NCBI GenBank assembly: GCA_036852015.1
Contig: JAANDG010000363.1
Coordinates: forward strand, 81,858 to 145,857
Length of the DNA stretch: 64,000 nt
Origin: Pelodera strongyloides
Taxonomy: Eukaryota > Nematoda > Chromadorea > Rhabditida > Rhabditidae
Direction: 5' to 3'
The notes beneath the pieces were generated by a model. That model made no database searches and was not told the DNA's origin. It was given only the letters and a program-made list of their open reading frames with translations. This document shows positions 24,701-37,397 of the stretch, piece after piece. Made by a program: the position numbers and the translations under genes. Positions within the stretch are counted from its first letter, which is position 1, and the number at the start of each line of letters is the position of its first letter.

Positions 24701-26685
24701 TTTACTAAGTTCGGTCTCGCAAATCCACAGTGCTCGTTGGGGGGGGGGGGAACTACAGGAGTTCCTTAAATAGTGTTGTCACCCATGGTTGCACGCGTGA
24801 TGGTTCTTCCCACTTCTTTGCGTCAAATGATTGTATGAGTCCAAATGTTTTCAGGCGCCTCAGGTTCATATCTAGCGGAATATGAAATGACAGTTTTGCT
24901 ACCTTACGGACATGATTCACGTCAAAGAAGCTATTATGCGCCACCTGCTGGTCCTATGTTCTGAACAATGCAATAATCGCGGCAGAAATACATACTCAGC
25001 TTTCAGCAAGATGCATTTCTACTCTTTACATGTAAGACCAACAGCCTGCCCTTAGGTTCGACCCCATGAGTTTACATCCCAGTCACTGAGTGTGTTACGT
25101 GTTCTTAAGCATATAACTTCCTAATTCGCCTCTTCTAAGATCTCTGGAAGAATGTCTTTGTTACCCCAAAAGTGGCTGAGTTCGCCATCTTTTTGATGCG
25201 TGAAGCAGCAGTCAGACAAGCAGAAAGGAATTCGATTACACGTGTCACACACAGAATTGAGAGAAACAAAGACAGCGATTTCCCACTTTGGAGACACTTA
25301 GCTAGAAGCAGTGGAAAAAGGATAAGGATGGAATTATGCCGTTATGGTCACTGGTAAAACCGAAATAATACAGTGTGCACCAATAATGAGTGAGGATCAT
25401 ACTTGCTGCGAGATTGTATTGCTGAAAGTACCGACATATCTTATCCTTCATGCCTCCCAAGAATCGTTAGCTAAAAAAACATTAGTAAGAAATTCTCATA
25501 AAAGTGTCAAAGAATGTGAATTACCGTAGGAAATTGGCAGTGAATGAAGAGCGCTTGTTTTTCCACCGCCTTTCTTTCATATGAGTTGAAAAGGTTCGCA
25601 GTGAACAGCATGTATTATTAAATGATAGCAAAAACGCATAGAAAGATCGCGTACATCAGCCAAGCTTCACGAGAAACAAGGCTGGAATTGCTTTTCTAAA
25701 AGGTTGTTCCTTGTTTTTGGGCTTTTCTGATCTACACTAGTTACGTATCATATGTTAAAAATCTCTCACAACAAAACGCTATAAAAATATTGCACAAGGT
25801 TTTGAGGCGCTGGGGGCCAGTATGAAGTTTATGTGAAACTTCATAGTGTCTGTAGAAAAAATACAATACATTAGTGACCTACAGTACATAAGTACTCTAC
25901 GTATGTAAACACAATCTAAAATGAAAGGTGCGCGTAAGTCGACGATTTGTATGGGAATAGGTGATTGTGGGTGGTCGCAATACACGTAGGTGTTTTTGCG
26001 ATATGGCTTTCGTGGTAATAAATTCTGAATTGCTGTTATAAACATAACACCGTCAAGGTACTATATCATGCGGGTTTTTGTTTTGTTTTGCAGTGTTCGG
26101 AAATCTACTGAAACACAACAGGGTCTCACAGAGGGCATGGAATACACTTAACTAATTTTTTGTTAAATAATTCTGCAACTTTTGTTACGGTTCAGATTTA
26201 GGATGCCTACGAACTGCGTTTTTTTGCGGCAATTAACACAGAGACTTCCAGAGTATCAAATAAAAGCTTAACTTTTTGCATGTCTCCATGTAATATTATT
26301 GATCTCTTAAGCTTACAAAAACTTTGGCTCCTACTACTTAGTGCTTACAACAGCATACAATAAATCGTTGATTTTAAAGGGGAAGGAAATAAAAAGGACG
26401 ACAAAATAAGAAAACAAGCGATCTGAGGACAGATAAGACTAAAGGACATGGGATCAACATTAAGTGACAGCAATAGTAAACAAAAACTAAATCCAAAATA
26501 TGAATATTTTATAGACCTCGTTACGATTTATAAGGATACGCCTTTTATTCAGGAACGTACCTTTATCCTAATACAAAATTTAGTCCTTCCTTTATAGACC
26601 TGTCCTCATCGGCGTACAGCATTTTTTTTTAAGAAACCTTGCAATGGCATGGCAATTGCCCAAAAAATGTTAGATAATCACCCAC
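21785..26685. other. 4.9-kb K2P intron between alternative first exons
   Basis: No exon, RNA gene or intact mobile element could be supported. A GC-richer patch around 24360-24480 reads open on both strands but shows no recognisable domain, so it may be a degraded repeat. A run of about 11-12 G occurs at 24739-24750. Confidence 0.4.
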
Positions 26686-26827
26686 CTCCATCTTCATTCC
26701 TCTCCCTGCTTTTCTTATCGGAAACAGAAGGATGTATTGACGGTGCCCTAATGAGCGGATGTATGGAGGGTGTCCGAATTAACTGTCCATAAGCATGGAA
26801 CGTCGCCGAGGCGGCTGTCGATCCCAT
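26686..26827 (-). CDS. Most distal alternative first exon of the K2P channel (MGSTAAS...)
   Basis: ATG at 26827 opens MGSTAASATFHAYGQLIRTP and runs 142 nt to a GTGGGT donor in phase 1. Its MG(S/T)TAA opening resembles the MGTTAAAY opening of the exon at 18853, and both are rich in Ser, Pro and Arg. If used, it places a promoter about 10.6 kb upstream of the shared exons and extends the gene to about 15.4 kb. Confidence 0.55.
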
Positions 26828-29385
26828 AGGTTAGAATAAGAAATGGAAACTAATCAATACGCCAGCTTCTATCGTTAGTCGATAACCAGTCGATTGAACA
26901 GCCTTGACATTCAATAAGGATCACTCAGTAACTTCGCAATACGGCTTCTGTGATGCGTCGCCTAATCACAGGCACAGACTGTAGTTCGCTTTAACACCGA
27001 GCCTTTTTCATTAAAATATAATATCCCCGAGCAGGATTGGATCAGACTTGGCTCGTTTTGTGTCCCTAATATGGAAAAGGACTTATGTACTGTAGTAGGG
27101 GGGTACTGTATGGTTGTCCGTAAATATAGAATCTTAGGCCTGAATACCGTTGGATGTGGATTGCTGGGCGTGGTTTCCTGGTGAGGACACACCGCATCCA
27201 GACACATTCAATAGATAGATAATAAGTGAATTAGAAAATAGGCAGCTGAGACTCGAGTATTGAAAGCAAACCGCCTTTCGCAATGACCATCGAAATTCAG
27301 AAAGGGATATGTTTGGTAAGTAGATGGGCTCTTCAGGGAAATCCTCTCTATAATTGTAGTTTCCGGTTTTTAGCAAATAAACATTAATGCGTTTATTAGT
27401 TTATCAAATACTCGTTTCGGATTAACGGAAGTAAAGTCAAAGAATAAATCTTATTGTATCAGTCCAAAATATGGCGGGCCGCTTCTGAAAAAAGTCAAGT
27501 GCTATGAATTTGAGAAGGGGCGGGCCCACGGGGAACAAGAGTGCGCAAGAATTAGCATGGCTCTCCGAGAAATTGCACCAAATTTAGTGACAAGATAAGA
27601 AAGCGGGTCAACTAATGGCTTAGCAATTAGTCACTTGAGTTACCATTTCGCATGGTGAACTACCGTTCACAATACTGACAACGTTGTGTGCACAGTACAC
27701 AATCCATATTCCACTGTTTTTCTTCCACCTCGGAGCCCACTATTAAGTGGAAGAACGGAATTATACTATTACCAACATACGTAAATTCCGTTAGCTTCCG
27801 ATGGTTTATATATTATGTTTTAGTCCGTGATCTATCCTCCATTGCAAAACACAAACGTGTTGAACGGCGCATCTAAACCTCTAAATTGGCCTCATAGATG
27901 TCCTTCATTCAACCCATGTTTTGATGTTCCAAAGCGCAACTAATCCCAATAAGCTAATTCGTTTTTCGAAAATGTTTGTGATCCTCAAATTTGAGGTCAG
28001 CTGTAATTTGCGACATGTTGTTTGGAAAAACATGAATTGAATGCATGGCAAAGGATCACACTTGTCATAAGCAGGAACGCAACAACCAATTACTCACAAC
28101 ACATATTTTGGGTGCGAAGACGCGGGTTAATTAAGAGGAATTAGCTCTGGGCGAAAATAGAGCTCAAATTGGTTTAGCATTTGAAACATTTGGACACAGG
28201 TAGTTTCAAGTTCAGCCCACGTTTCTTATAATTTGTAAAAAAATGAAATACTATAAAAGTATCCTACCGATTAAGTCTGAATCGTCCATATGGTGTAGAA
28301 TACCGAGATAGTTTCTCTGATTTGGTAAGGAATATCAGATCAAATATGTGGAGCACTGTGATATGTGAACCAATCGACTGAATTGGTCTCCGCCTTACTA
28401 GACCACATTTGCACTTAACAACTTAGTAATTATTGCCTCGTTTTCCATAGTCATTACGAATTATCACCACTGCTTTAGGTCTCTTCTTAATGCTCTTCTT
28501 TGTGATCTACTATTAGCCTCTCGCTCCGAGTTGAACCTTATTGCTCGTACAGTAGGATTCTTGGAGCGATGTATCCCGACAGAAAGTGCGATATTGTGTG
28601 TTCATTTGAATGTGAGACTATTCAGTTGTTTGTTTAGTATTTCCCATGCTTTTTTTGGTTGATCTTCTGATAGTTTCGTTAAATATGGTCAAAAATTCGT
28701 ATTTACCCCACAATTTCTTATGGTCTTTTTTATTTGAGCTGAACAAATATATCAATGAAAACACAGTAAAAGGTCTACCCTAATAAATCCATATAAATGA
28801 GATTATGCGAATAGGAATAGTATTCCATGGAAATGGCTGGGAAAGTCAGCAGGAGTAATGAAAACGACCGCTGAATGTATGGATCAATATGCATGTAGGT
28901 AGGATAAGTGCGGAGGAAAATTCTGACATGAGCAGCATATTTCAATAAACCATACCACGCGCGGTATTATACATACATTGAACAACGGTGATTGAATGAA
29001 TGGATACCAATATTGAACACATTTGGTATGTGAGCGCAATGAAGAACTCGAGAATAATAATGAACCTTGACCAAGATACATACAAAACCAGCGATATGTA
29101 TATGCATATGTCGCAAAACAAGCGACTGATCGGATGTCCTATGGATCGAAGTGGCCGACAAATGTAGGCGCCATTGAAACATGTGCACGTTTACGACAGT
29201 GGCCGACTTGCAAACTGACAAGATTCCAACTCTGTCCATCCCATATAGCATCTGGACTACAAGATATATGCACTCAAATCGCGGAAAAAGTTCAGTCGTT
29301 GGATATGACAAAACGACACCAAACTGCACGTACCGTTATACCAAGCGGTTTTTAACATTAGAAATGTGAGTCCGAGAAAATACTG
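26828..29385. other. Spacer upstream of the K2P gene
   Basis: AT-rich DNA with no exon or RNA gene seen. Short open frames around 27134-27376 (minus) look coding-like in places but have no matching splice signals. The promoter of the most distal K2P first exon would lie at its left side. Confidence 0.4.
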
Positions 29386-29579
29386 GGAGCGCGCAGCGTT
29401 AAAAGATCCTACCTGGAAATGAGCCTATTATGGGTAAATAAAGCATGGCAAAGGGTATTTGAATATATGTTCCGAAATCTCTATGGACTTCTGGAATTCA
29501 GAATATGAGCCCGAAGTTATAGCGTTGTGGCAATTTTGTTGCAATTGGCGCCTTTTCTTGACAATTAAATCATCGGTAT

Positions 29580-29650
29580 TGTGGTGTAGTGGATAGCTCT
29601 CCAGCTTGCGGTTATTGCGGCCAGGGTTCTATTCCCTTCAGCAACTTTTT
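29580..29650 (+). pseudogene. tRNA-like / tRNA-derived sequence (left arm)
   Basis: TGGTGTAGTGGATAGCTC resembles a pol III A box and D-arm, and AGGGTTCTATTCCCT forms a T-stem and loop with TTCTATT in place of TTCGATT. The acceptor and anticodon stems do not pair properly, so it is not a functional tRNA. The inverted partner is at 30296-30365. Confidence 0.6.
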
Positions 29651-30295
29651 TTTGCAGTTTCATTTTTTTTTAAACTTATTATATTTCTATAGGGAAATTG
29701 TGTCCAACATGATTATTTTCGTTCAAAATCATTCAAAAGGGGCTGTCTTCACTGTCTGCATCTTCGTGCAAAATAATCATCTTTCTTTTTTTTTTGCCCA
29801 TTTTCCACCAATAACCTTGTCAATCGCATACAAACATTTAGAAAAATAGGTGAATATGAAATTTACTTTAACCGAACAGTGAGAAACAACATTTGATACG
29901 AACACTAGCAGCAATGGAACTCTTCGATAAATGTGGCAAACAGAATTCATCATGAGATAGATGAGACAGACCGATAGCCATTGTGATGGTGCCATGAGCA
30001 ATGTTCACTTTAGAGACACCTGCAACTTTTGTTCAGTTAAACATATACGTGTCTATGATTTAGTGGATGTTTCTCACTGTTCGGTTAAAGTAAATTTCAT
30101 ATTCACCTATTTTTCTAAATGTTTGTATGCGATTGACAAGGCTATTGGTGGAAAATGGGCAAAAAAAAGAAAGATGATTATTTTGCACGAAGATGCAGAC
30201 AGTGAAGACAGCCCCTTTTGAATGATTTTGAACGAAAATAATCATGTTGGATACACTTTCCCTATAGAAATATAATGTAAAAAAAACTGCAAAAA

Positions 30296-30365
30296 AAAGT
30301 TGCTGAAGGGAATAGAACCCTGGCCGCAATAACCGCAAGCTGGAGAGCTATCCACTACACCACAA
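30296..30365 (-). pseudogene. tRNA-like / tRNA-derived sequence (right arm)
   Basis: This is the inverted copy of the tRNA-like stretch at 29580-29650, with the same A- and B-box-like motifs read on the minus strand. It lacks a complete cloverleaf. Confidence 0.6.
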
Positions 30366-30559
30366 TACCGATGATTTAATTGTCAAGAAAAGGCGCCAAT
30401 TTCAACAAAATTGCCACAACGCTATAACTTCGGGGCTCATATTCTGAATTCCAGAAGTCCATAGAGATTTCGGAACATATATTCAAATACCCTTTGCCAT
30501 GCTTTATTTACCCATAATAGGCTCATTTCCAGGTAGGATATTTTAACGCTGCGCGCTCC

Positions 30560-31222
30560 TTGTGAGTATATAAATGCGTGAGCTGCTGTTTTGTAAAAGA
30601 CAACCAGGTAAATGAATTGCAAAACAAAATCCACTTTCAAAGTAATGTTTTACCTATCATGCTCGATGTACACCATTTCATAACAACAAACTTTATTAGC
30701 AACGTGAAGTGTCGTTAGCAAAACAAACATAAACACAATGTGAAAACAAGGCATGATCAATATTAATCAATAGTATGAACAAAGAACCCTAGTTAAGTGA
30801 ATTGTTTATGAGCAGATGAAAAAAAACAATGAGCCAATGCCAAGTTTTTTTTGGCCTTCATACCCGCCAGCAATTAGCTTTCATTGCACGAAGCTCATGT
30901 CAACGGTTAAATAACAAAAAAACGATACAAACAACTTATTTTTTATACAATATGGCACTATTCAAGTTGCGTGACACTGTAATAACCAGAGTTAAACAAG
31001 CAGCGTACTTTGTGTAACCACGATTTTTTTGTCGACATGCGGCTTTGGTTTATATGTAGTTTACGTAATATAAGGTAGCAGAGAGGACCCTAACAGAGAT
31101 CGAGACATATATGTATATAACACTTTGGTGAGAATTTCACAAGTTTCAACTATTTCATGGTTCCTTTCATAGTCATCATCATATTAATTGTACCACTCAC
31201 AGTATGTCTAATTGTAAGCTAT
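30560..31222. other. Spacer between the inverted repeat and the SLC35F-like gene
   Basis: No exon or RNA gene is visible. The 3' UTR of the minus-strand transporter gene probably occupies the right part. Confidence 0.5.
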
Positions 31223-34200
31223 TCATGTATTTAAATTATCTGTTTGACTTGTCACCGTAGTACTGTCATAATTAGACTTCGAGCTGGGCGACCGCCGAAG
31301 CTTTTGACTCTGTAGCTCCGGATCGTCTTCCGGTTTCTTGAAGAAAATTTTCTTGAAGAGATATTCTAGTGGAAGGGCGATGAGGACAAATGAGACGACG
31401 ATTAGACATGTTCCGACAATGAAAAACACGGACGCTTTCACGTCACGGAAGATCACGTCGATTGCTGAAGGATCGGTAATTAGTTGGTTTAAAGCTTACG
31501 AGATCATTATTTTCCCGATAATCCGGAATTTTATACGTGGTTTCTAACCAATGATGTGTTAACTCTGTGTATGGAGAATCATATGCGGAGGTCCTGCGGT
31601 TGTAAGACAAAATAAATTAGAAAATAGGGAAATATGATTTTTTTACATGATATGCAGCGGCTCACCTGTGTTTAGAGGGATACCAATCAGCATTCCAACT
31701 GAAATAACCAATGGACTCAATAGAGCGATTCCGAAGTTCACGAGGAAATTATATACTAAATAGAAAGATTAATTAAAGAATTAAAAACATGAAACGGGTC
31801 GACTGTTGTTGTTTGAGCAGACCATGAGCCTAGCGCTGTCAGCGCTGAAAGTGTTGTTCGAGAGGTGGATTAAAAACAAAATACGATTAAAACTTACACA
31901 GGCTCAGAAATCCGGCGGCGATCAAAGGCACCCAAGGAACTGCTCCCCAGTTGACCCACTCCCATGGCGTCTGAATGAGAAACAGAAAAATTGAGTTGTT
32001 TAGCTAATGATGGTGAATAAAGGAACATTTGAATATATGTATAGAGGGATTGTGTAAGAAATAAGCGTACCCTCAGGAGTATAAATGTAGGAACTGCGTT
32101 TAGGAATAAATTCAAGGTTCCAATACAAGTCATGAAGAGGGAGACTTGTCCCAGATCCGCTTGTCCAATAACCTTTTTGAAGCAAACCTAAAAATTTCGG
32201 TGAAGATTATATGGAGGTAAAATATTGTGGCAGCTGGATGTAGTTAGACGTATGAAGTAGTTAGACGTACTACAGGAACAAATAATCATTATGACTTACC
32301 TTATAAATGGCGGCGGCTGCAGCAGAAGCCACCGACAGGGCAATTCCTACCGGTTGCGCTTGAATTTCTCCATCAAACGACATCACAGCCACACCGGCAA
32401 CTGCGAAAGCGACTGATGTAATCTGCAATAATGAATGCACATTCGAAATGTCGACTTGTTACTTATTGGTGTCATATATTAAAATGCACTCAAAGTTGAG
32501 CTAAAATAGTTGATGATCACACTTACTTTAAGCGGAACGAAATGCTCCTTGAGCAGTACAATACTAAGCAAGTAGACAAGCGCACTGTTGCATGAAGATA
32601 TAGATGTTGCAACAGAAGCACTAATTGAACCTGAACGAAATATGTATATTTCCCCTAGAGTGCGCGGCGGGTGTGCGGAGGGTGCGCAGTGCTTGCGCGC
32701 ATGCCAAATGGGGCTAATCCGCGCACCTAGAGGTTAGAGGGGTGCGCCGAGCTGACCTTTTTTTGGGCACTTTATGAATGTAGGCGGATGCTCATTATCT
32801 ATATGTGAGCACTTTCTCTTGCACTTGGTATTGTGTAAACAATTTCTAAATGTATAAAACACCTACCCAAGCTCCTAGCGTATGTGTAGTTTGCAGCCAC
32901 CCACAATAAAACAAATGGTACCACATATATCAGGATTGAGAGAAAGGTGAGTCCTCTGCCATGGAATATTTCAACAGCACGTCTGTAATCATTATGCTAT
33001 GAATTTAAAAACATATGCCTTCAAAACCACTACGAATAAAATGGAATCAAATATGTATGCACAAATAGTCTCATAGCAGTATCCCACAGAATATGAAATT
33101 TTAAGCTGCAATCATCCCGTACTCAATTATGAACGAAACAAAAACCGAGTGTTACCTATGACTTTCCCTAATTGTCTTCTTTTGAGTCACGGAAAATAGC
33201 AAGAACGCAGGATAGACACACACATTGAAGCATGTATTGAACCACATCTGAAATATAAGTCCTTCACACCCCATTCGGAACTCGTAAGAAATATAACAAA
33301 TTTCTTACAATTTTTTTTTACAAATTAATCCGACAATCCAATGACAAGACTCAAGATGTGTTCACTGACCATAAAGAACGGGGCGTAGAAATTCTTTTTG
33401 TCAATGTTTAGAGCAGTCTTAGAAAATTGAGTGGACAAAGCCCATGCACATGCTACGCTGACAATAACCACCGGCGATACGAGCTGAAATATGGGTTTAG
33501 TTGATAATCGTTACCAAATATACATTTTGAGAATCCAACAAGCCCTTTTTTTGGTAGCAGCAGTAATCAAAGTGTCTGGGCAAAAAGAATGACAAATAAT
33601 TCTGAAAATAGAACTCACTAGCTTAAGTTTTTCTTTTCTTTGTGGTTTTGTTTCATTTTCTGCACAACTGTTTTCACTAGAACTGCTGCTTTTTGTATCT
33701 TCCTTTGCGAGCATCGGCGACCTGAATGAGAGTTCGGTTTAGAATATTTCAACAACTGTAAATGGACAAAGCCCACGCACATGAAAATGTAACCTTATGC
33801 GTTACACTGAGTGAAACTCCCGGTTTGTTCCAAGTTTCACTGCTTTCTCTTCTTTACATACGTTTTAATGAGCTTAAGGGTCGTTGGGCAAATACACCAA
33901 GCGATCAAGTGTATCTATTTCTTTCAGTTAATTTTCTTAAAATTCAACGAACATTTCCCTCGCAACTATTACCTTACAAACCTAGCGCCAAATTCACCCA
34001 TACTCCAAAAAGTTGAGACAGTTTTCTGAGGTTCTGTCTGTTATATAGAGTATGATTTTGAAATAACCTTTGAAGAAAAGTTCAGGAGTACCACTTAATA
34101 AAACAGAACGTGGTGAAGATGAAGTATGCAAAAATTAAAGCTGACAATGAATTGGAAACCCAATGGATTTCCTGTTCGATAAGGAAATTTTCCGAAAAAG

Positions 34201-35069
34201 GTGGTTGCTCTAAGGGTTGATTTCATTACTTAATCGGATTAAGAATTCTTTTTTTATCGAATGGAAGTAAGACAGACAGTTCTGCAAGGATAAGTGTGAA
34301 AAACAAAATAACAAATTTAAGCGAAACTCAATTGACAATTTCCAAAGAGAAAATGTAACCAGATGAGTTACACTGAGTGAAACTCCCGGTTTGTTCCAGT
34401 TAATTTTCACTGTTTTCTCTTCTTTACTTGCGTTTTAATGAGCTTAAGGGTCGTTGTGCAAATACACCAAGCGAGCTTATCCATTTCCTTTAGTTAATTT
34501 TCTTAAAATCCAACGAACATTTGTTCTTTAATGATTCTAGCAAACCCAACGGTTGATGTCTTGAACATATTTCATTTTCGGACATCAGCTGTCCCGAACG
34601 TCTCAGATCAGACTACGTTGATCCTTTGTTGATAAAGCACTAGTTCAATGGTTATAATCTGTCTCCATATGTGAACTGTCTCACATTTTGGATCATCTAT
34701 CGAGCTCCTATCAAGTACAACTTATGCCAATTAGGGGTCTCTGCCTCCATATAAGGACTTATGATTAGTAGGAATAACCTTTACCTATTCGTAAGCTTCC
34801 GCACACACATTTTTTGTAGTCTTATCAGAGTAGGAAGCATACGTGCGTTGTGTCGTAAGCACGCTACCATTCATCAAGGACATTACGTGCAAAACGAACC
34901 CCCTTTTTTATTTAAAAAATATTAGAAAAATGGAGCTTGGCAGGAATTCGGCGACGGCACTAATAAAAACTGGTAAGAGGTTTGTGATATAAATGTATAA
35001 TAGTAATGCACAAATAGCTCTGCAAATTAAAACGACTTACTCGGACAACAAAGAGTCTTCCGGACTCAT
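31223..35069 (-). CDS. SLC35F-family (DMT superfamily) solute transporter
   Basis: Minus-strand exons: 35069-35041, 33721-33619, 33483-33370, 33247-33156, 32982-32867, 32630-32527, 32422-32300, 32187-32071, 31970-31898, 31755-31666, 31464-31223. They give 400 aa and a stop. About ten hydrophobic segments are visible, including LVSPVVIVSVACAWALSTQF, FLSILIYVVPFVLLWVAANY, SALVYLLSIVLL, ITSVAFAVAGVAVMSFDG and ASVFFIVGTCLIVVSFVLIA. The layout (FFMMWFNTCFN, ANYTYARSLGSISASVATSI, then a repeated half ending ALPLEYLF and a charged DDPELQSQK tail) follows the SLC35F3/F4/F5 group of drug/metabolite transporters. SLC35F3 has been linked to thiamine transport, but the substrate here is unknown. An acidic, Ser-rich cytosolic N-terminus precedes TM1. 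The start was chosen because an acceptor lies 6 nt upstream. Confidence 0.87.
32650..32760. repeat. GC-rich foldback in an SLC35F intron
   Basis: A CpG-rich island (GTGCGCGGCGGGTGTGCGGA...) sits in otherwise AT-rich intron sequence. CTAGAGTGCGCGG near 32655 is mirrored by CCGCGCACCTAGAG near 32718, which would form a hairpin of about 80 bases. No coding potential fits the splice frame. Confidence 0.5.
33784..34523. repeat. Direct duplication of about 175 bases in the first SLC35F intron
   Basis: Copy 1 at about 33784-33960 and copy 2 at about 34350-34523 share long stretches such as ACTGAGTGAAACTCCCGGTT and GAGCTTAAGGGTCGTTG, with scattered differences. The roughly 390 bases between the copies are unrelated. 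Confidence 0.75.
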
Positions 35070-35075
35070 GGCTTT

Positions 35076-35085
35076 CTGAAAAAAG
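35076..35085 (-). promoter_or_regulatory. Probable trans-splice acceptor of the SLC35F-like gene
   Basis: On the minus strand a TTTTTTCAG acceptor is followed by only six bases (AAAGCC) and then the ATG at 35069. An acceptor this close to a start codon, with no upstream coding exon, is typical of nematode spliced-leader addition. Confidence 0.6.
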
Positions 35086-37366
35086 TGCATTATATACCAT
35101 TGTACTAAAGAAAATAATTGTACAATATATCGGTATATTGATCAGGCGAAATTATTTGGAGTTATGCATATTTCAAGTGGTCTGATGTTAAGTATTGCAT
35201 CCAATAACTTGCCGCTTAACAAAAGGTTTTTGAGGAAGTTAATTGTGGTTTGTGTTTATAAACAAAGGAGGTCATACCGCCAAGAAGTCGTTCGTTTTCT
35301 ACTCTTATCTGGACAAAATGATCAGGCAAGTAGCCACGGTCAACTGGACTAGATTCTAGGAAATAGCATACAAAGAAGAGAGAAGCAGAGAGAACAAGAA
35401 CATTAAGAGTACAGGAATCGATGACAGTCAAGAGACGATGACACTACGCGAAAGTACCGACTATAAAGAGTACAGGGTTCGGGCGGAAATAGACTTAAAA
35501 AAAAATCGGATGATCGGATATCTATTTTTTCATAAATAAGCATTTGTACAACGATCGAGCGAATTATATCGACTTTGAATAACCGATTATGCGATCAACA
35601 TGAGAAAGTTTGCATTACAACATCAAAGGACGAAATCGCACGTGAATCGGACAATAATAATCCAATATGTGACCGCCGCCTCTCTTTTGAAAAAAATGAC
35701 GGAGCATTTTTTTGCGGGAACTGTTGCTCGTTCTCTGCGCTCAGCTTCATAGGTCAAAGCACAAATATTATCGTGAGTACGTGGTTTCACAAACACTTTT
35801 CGACCTGAAATCGAACCATACACTTCGAAAAAGACTGATTTTTTCTTTTCCTCGTCGACGGAATTCCGTGACAAAACAATGCACTTACTATTAGAGACGC
35901 TATACTTTGGCCGAGGCCGAGGCTGAGTGAGCGGCTCAACACGTTTTAATGTCAATGCGAGCAAAAATGGTGCTAGTTGGAAAAGTTTTGTTTTATTTAT
36001 TACACTTCGAAAGGAGTGTATCATCCGAAGGTTTGATAAATGAGTAAATAAATTTTTCTGTGTTTCCTTCAACTGCGAGTTTTGTAATAACCAAACAAAT
36101 CAATTCCAGGTAAACAGAATTATGGTTGCAAATGACAGGAAACCTTATCTAATTGAAAGGACATATTAACCAGTGTTTGGGTTCGGATACTGTTACAAAC
36201 TTGGCTTTGAACAAGGCTAAAAAATCGAAAAATAAAAACTGCTTACATTAAGGTTAGTGCTCAACGAAAATCTTTGTTCACTGAAAATATTCTGCTAAAT
36301 TATATAACATTCGTGAAGTGAGATCACGTTATAATCTTACTAGTCAAGTATTCCAGACATTAGATGGTTGGAATCCGAATTGGAGCTCTGAAAACCCGAA
36401 CACTTATTGCATATGCCATAATACTTGGCAGGTCTGAGCCTCAATTAAGCTGCATTAGTGGCAGGCTCTCATAAGAAAACATAAGAACATTGTGGACATT
36501 GCTTTTTAAAAGCAAGCCCTATTCATATACGACACATTACATTCTGCTGAAAAGTCATAATTCACGTGCCAAACCATTATATGTCTTGCAATTCAAATGT
36601 GATGCCTTCTCTCAAAACATTGTTTTGCACATCACTTTTCCTGAAACTTGCTGAACAAAAATCTCTCTCATTCTCATTTATGGTATCATCGGGCTTGAAC
36701 GGAAAATCCAGTAGTAGTTGTAGACATTTGATCTTTCCCTTGCTACTTTACTAATGGTACGCACGGTGAGTCATCAGCTGTAATTAATTATTCCGATTAA
36801 TGTGCACTGAATCTATTTATTATCCTATCACTTACTGATAATATTGCAAAGCGAAATGGTAAAGCGTTCGCTAAATAGCAGACATAATGGTGTCGATGTC
36901 AAGCTCAATTTTTGAAAGCATTCCGTTGAAATGTTCATTATATTCATGGTTTACCCTTTAAAGACGACTAATCTGCGCAACTCAATAAAGAATTAAGCTC
37001 AATGTGCGCTAAACTAATAAGTTCAAAAGAAAATGAGTAAATTCAGTCTGCCGTTTACTCCAAGGTCACGTTGACATCAATTGATTTAAGCAATAAAACA
37101 ACTCTGCCACCCAACATCTACAATCACTTTTTCTATTACCCGTTTAGCAAACTTGTTAACGTTTCTATAATTTATTTGCTCATATCAATCCTTCAGTTTG
37201 ATTGTGCGGCATAGCTAAAATTTAATTGGTGTTGTTTTTGGATTTGAACAATTCTACATATCTGCTCTAATCAGTTTCATATAGGTTATCTATTGTTTGC
37301 ATTAAAGTGTGATCGTACATTTATGCAAACATATTAACACATAGAATCCTCTGAAAGCTCATTTCA
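35086..37366. other. Intergenic region between divergent SLC35F-like and astacin genes
   Basis: The two flanking genes are transcribed away from each other, so both promoters should lie here. I see no exon with consistent splice sites and no RNA gene. Confidence 0.5.
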
Positions 37367-37367
37367 G
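37360..37367 (+). promoter_or_regulatory. Probable trans-splice acceptor of the astacin gene
   Basis: CATTTCAG lies 30 bases before the ATG at 37398, with no coding exon upstream. It fits a spliced-leader acceptor, though a 5'-UTR intron is also possible. Confidence 0.5.
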
Positions 37368-37397
37368 ACTGCGGGCAGGGAAAATCATCTTTAAAAA

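Larger units (their letters stand above)
29386..30559. repeat. Large inverted repeat with tRNA-like core in each arm
   Basis: The left arm (29386-29888) and right arm (30068-30559) are near-identical in opposite orientation and are separated by about 179 bases. The outer ends begin GGAGCGCGCAGCGTTAAAA; the inner ends match through GTGAGAAACA. Small indels and substitutions separate the arms. Each arm carries a tRNA-like stretch with an A-box-like GGTGTAGTGGATAGC and a B-box-like GGTTCTATTCC. There is no ORF of transposase type. It may be a foldback element or an inverted duplication of a tRNA-derived short interspersed repeat. Confidence 0.85.
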
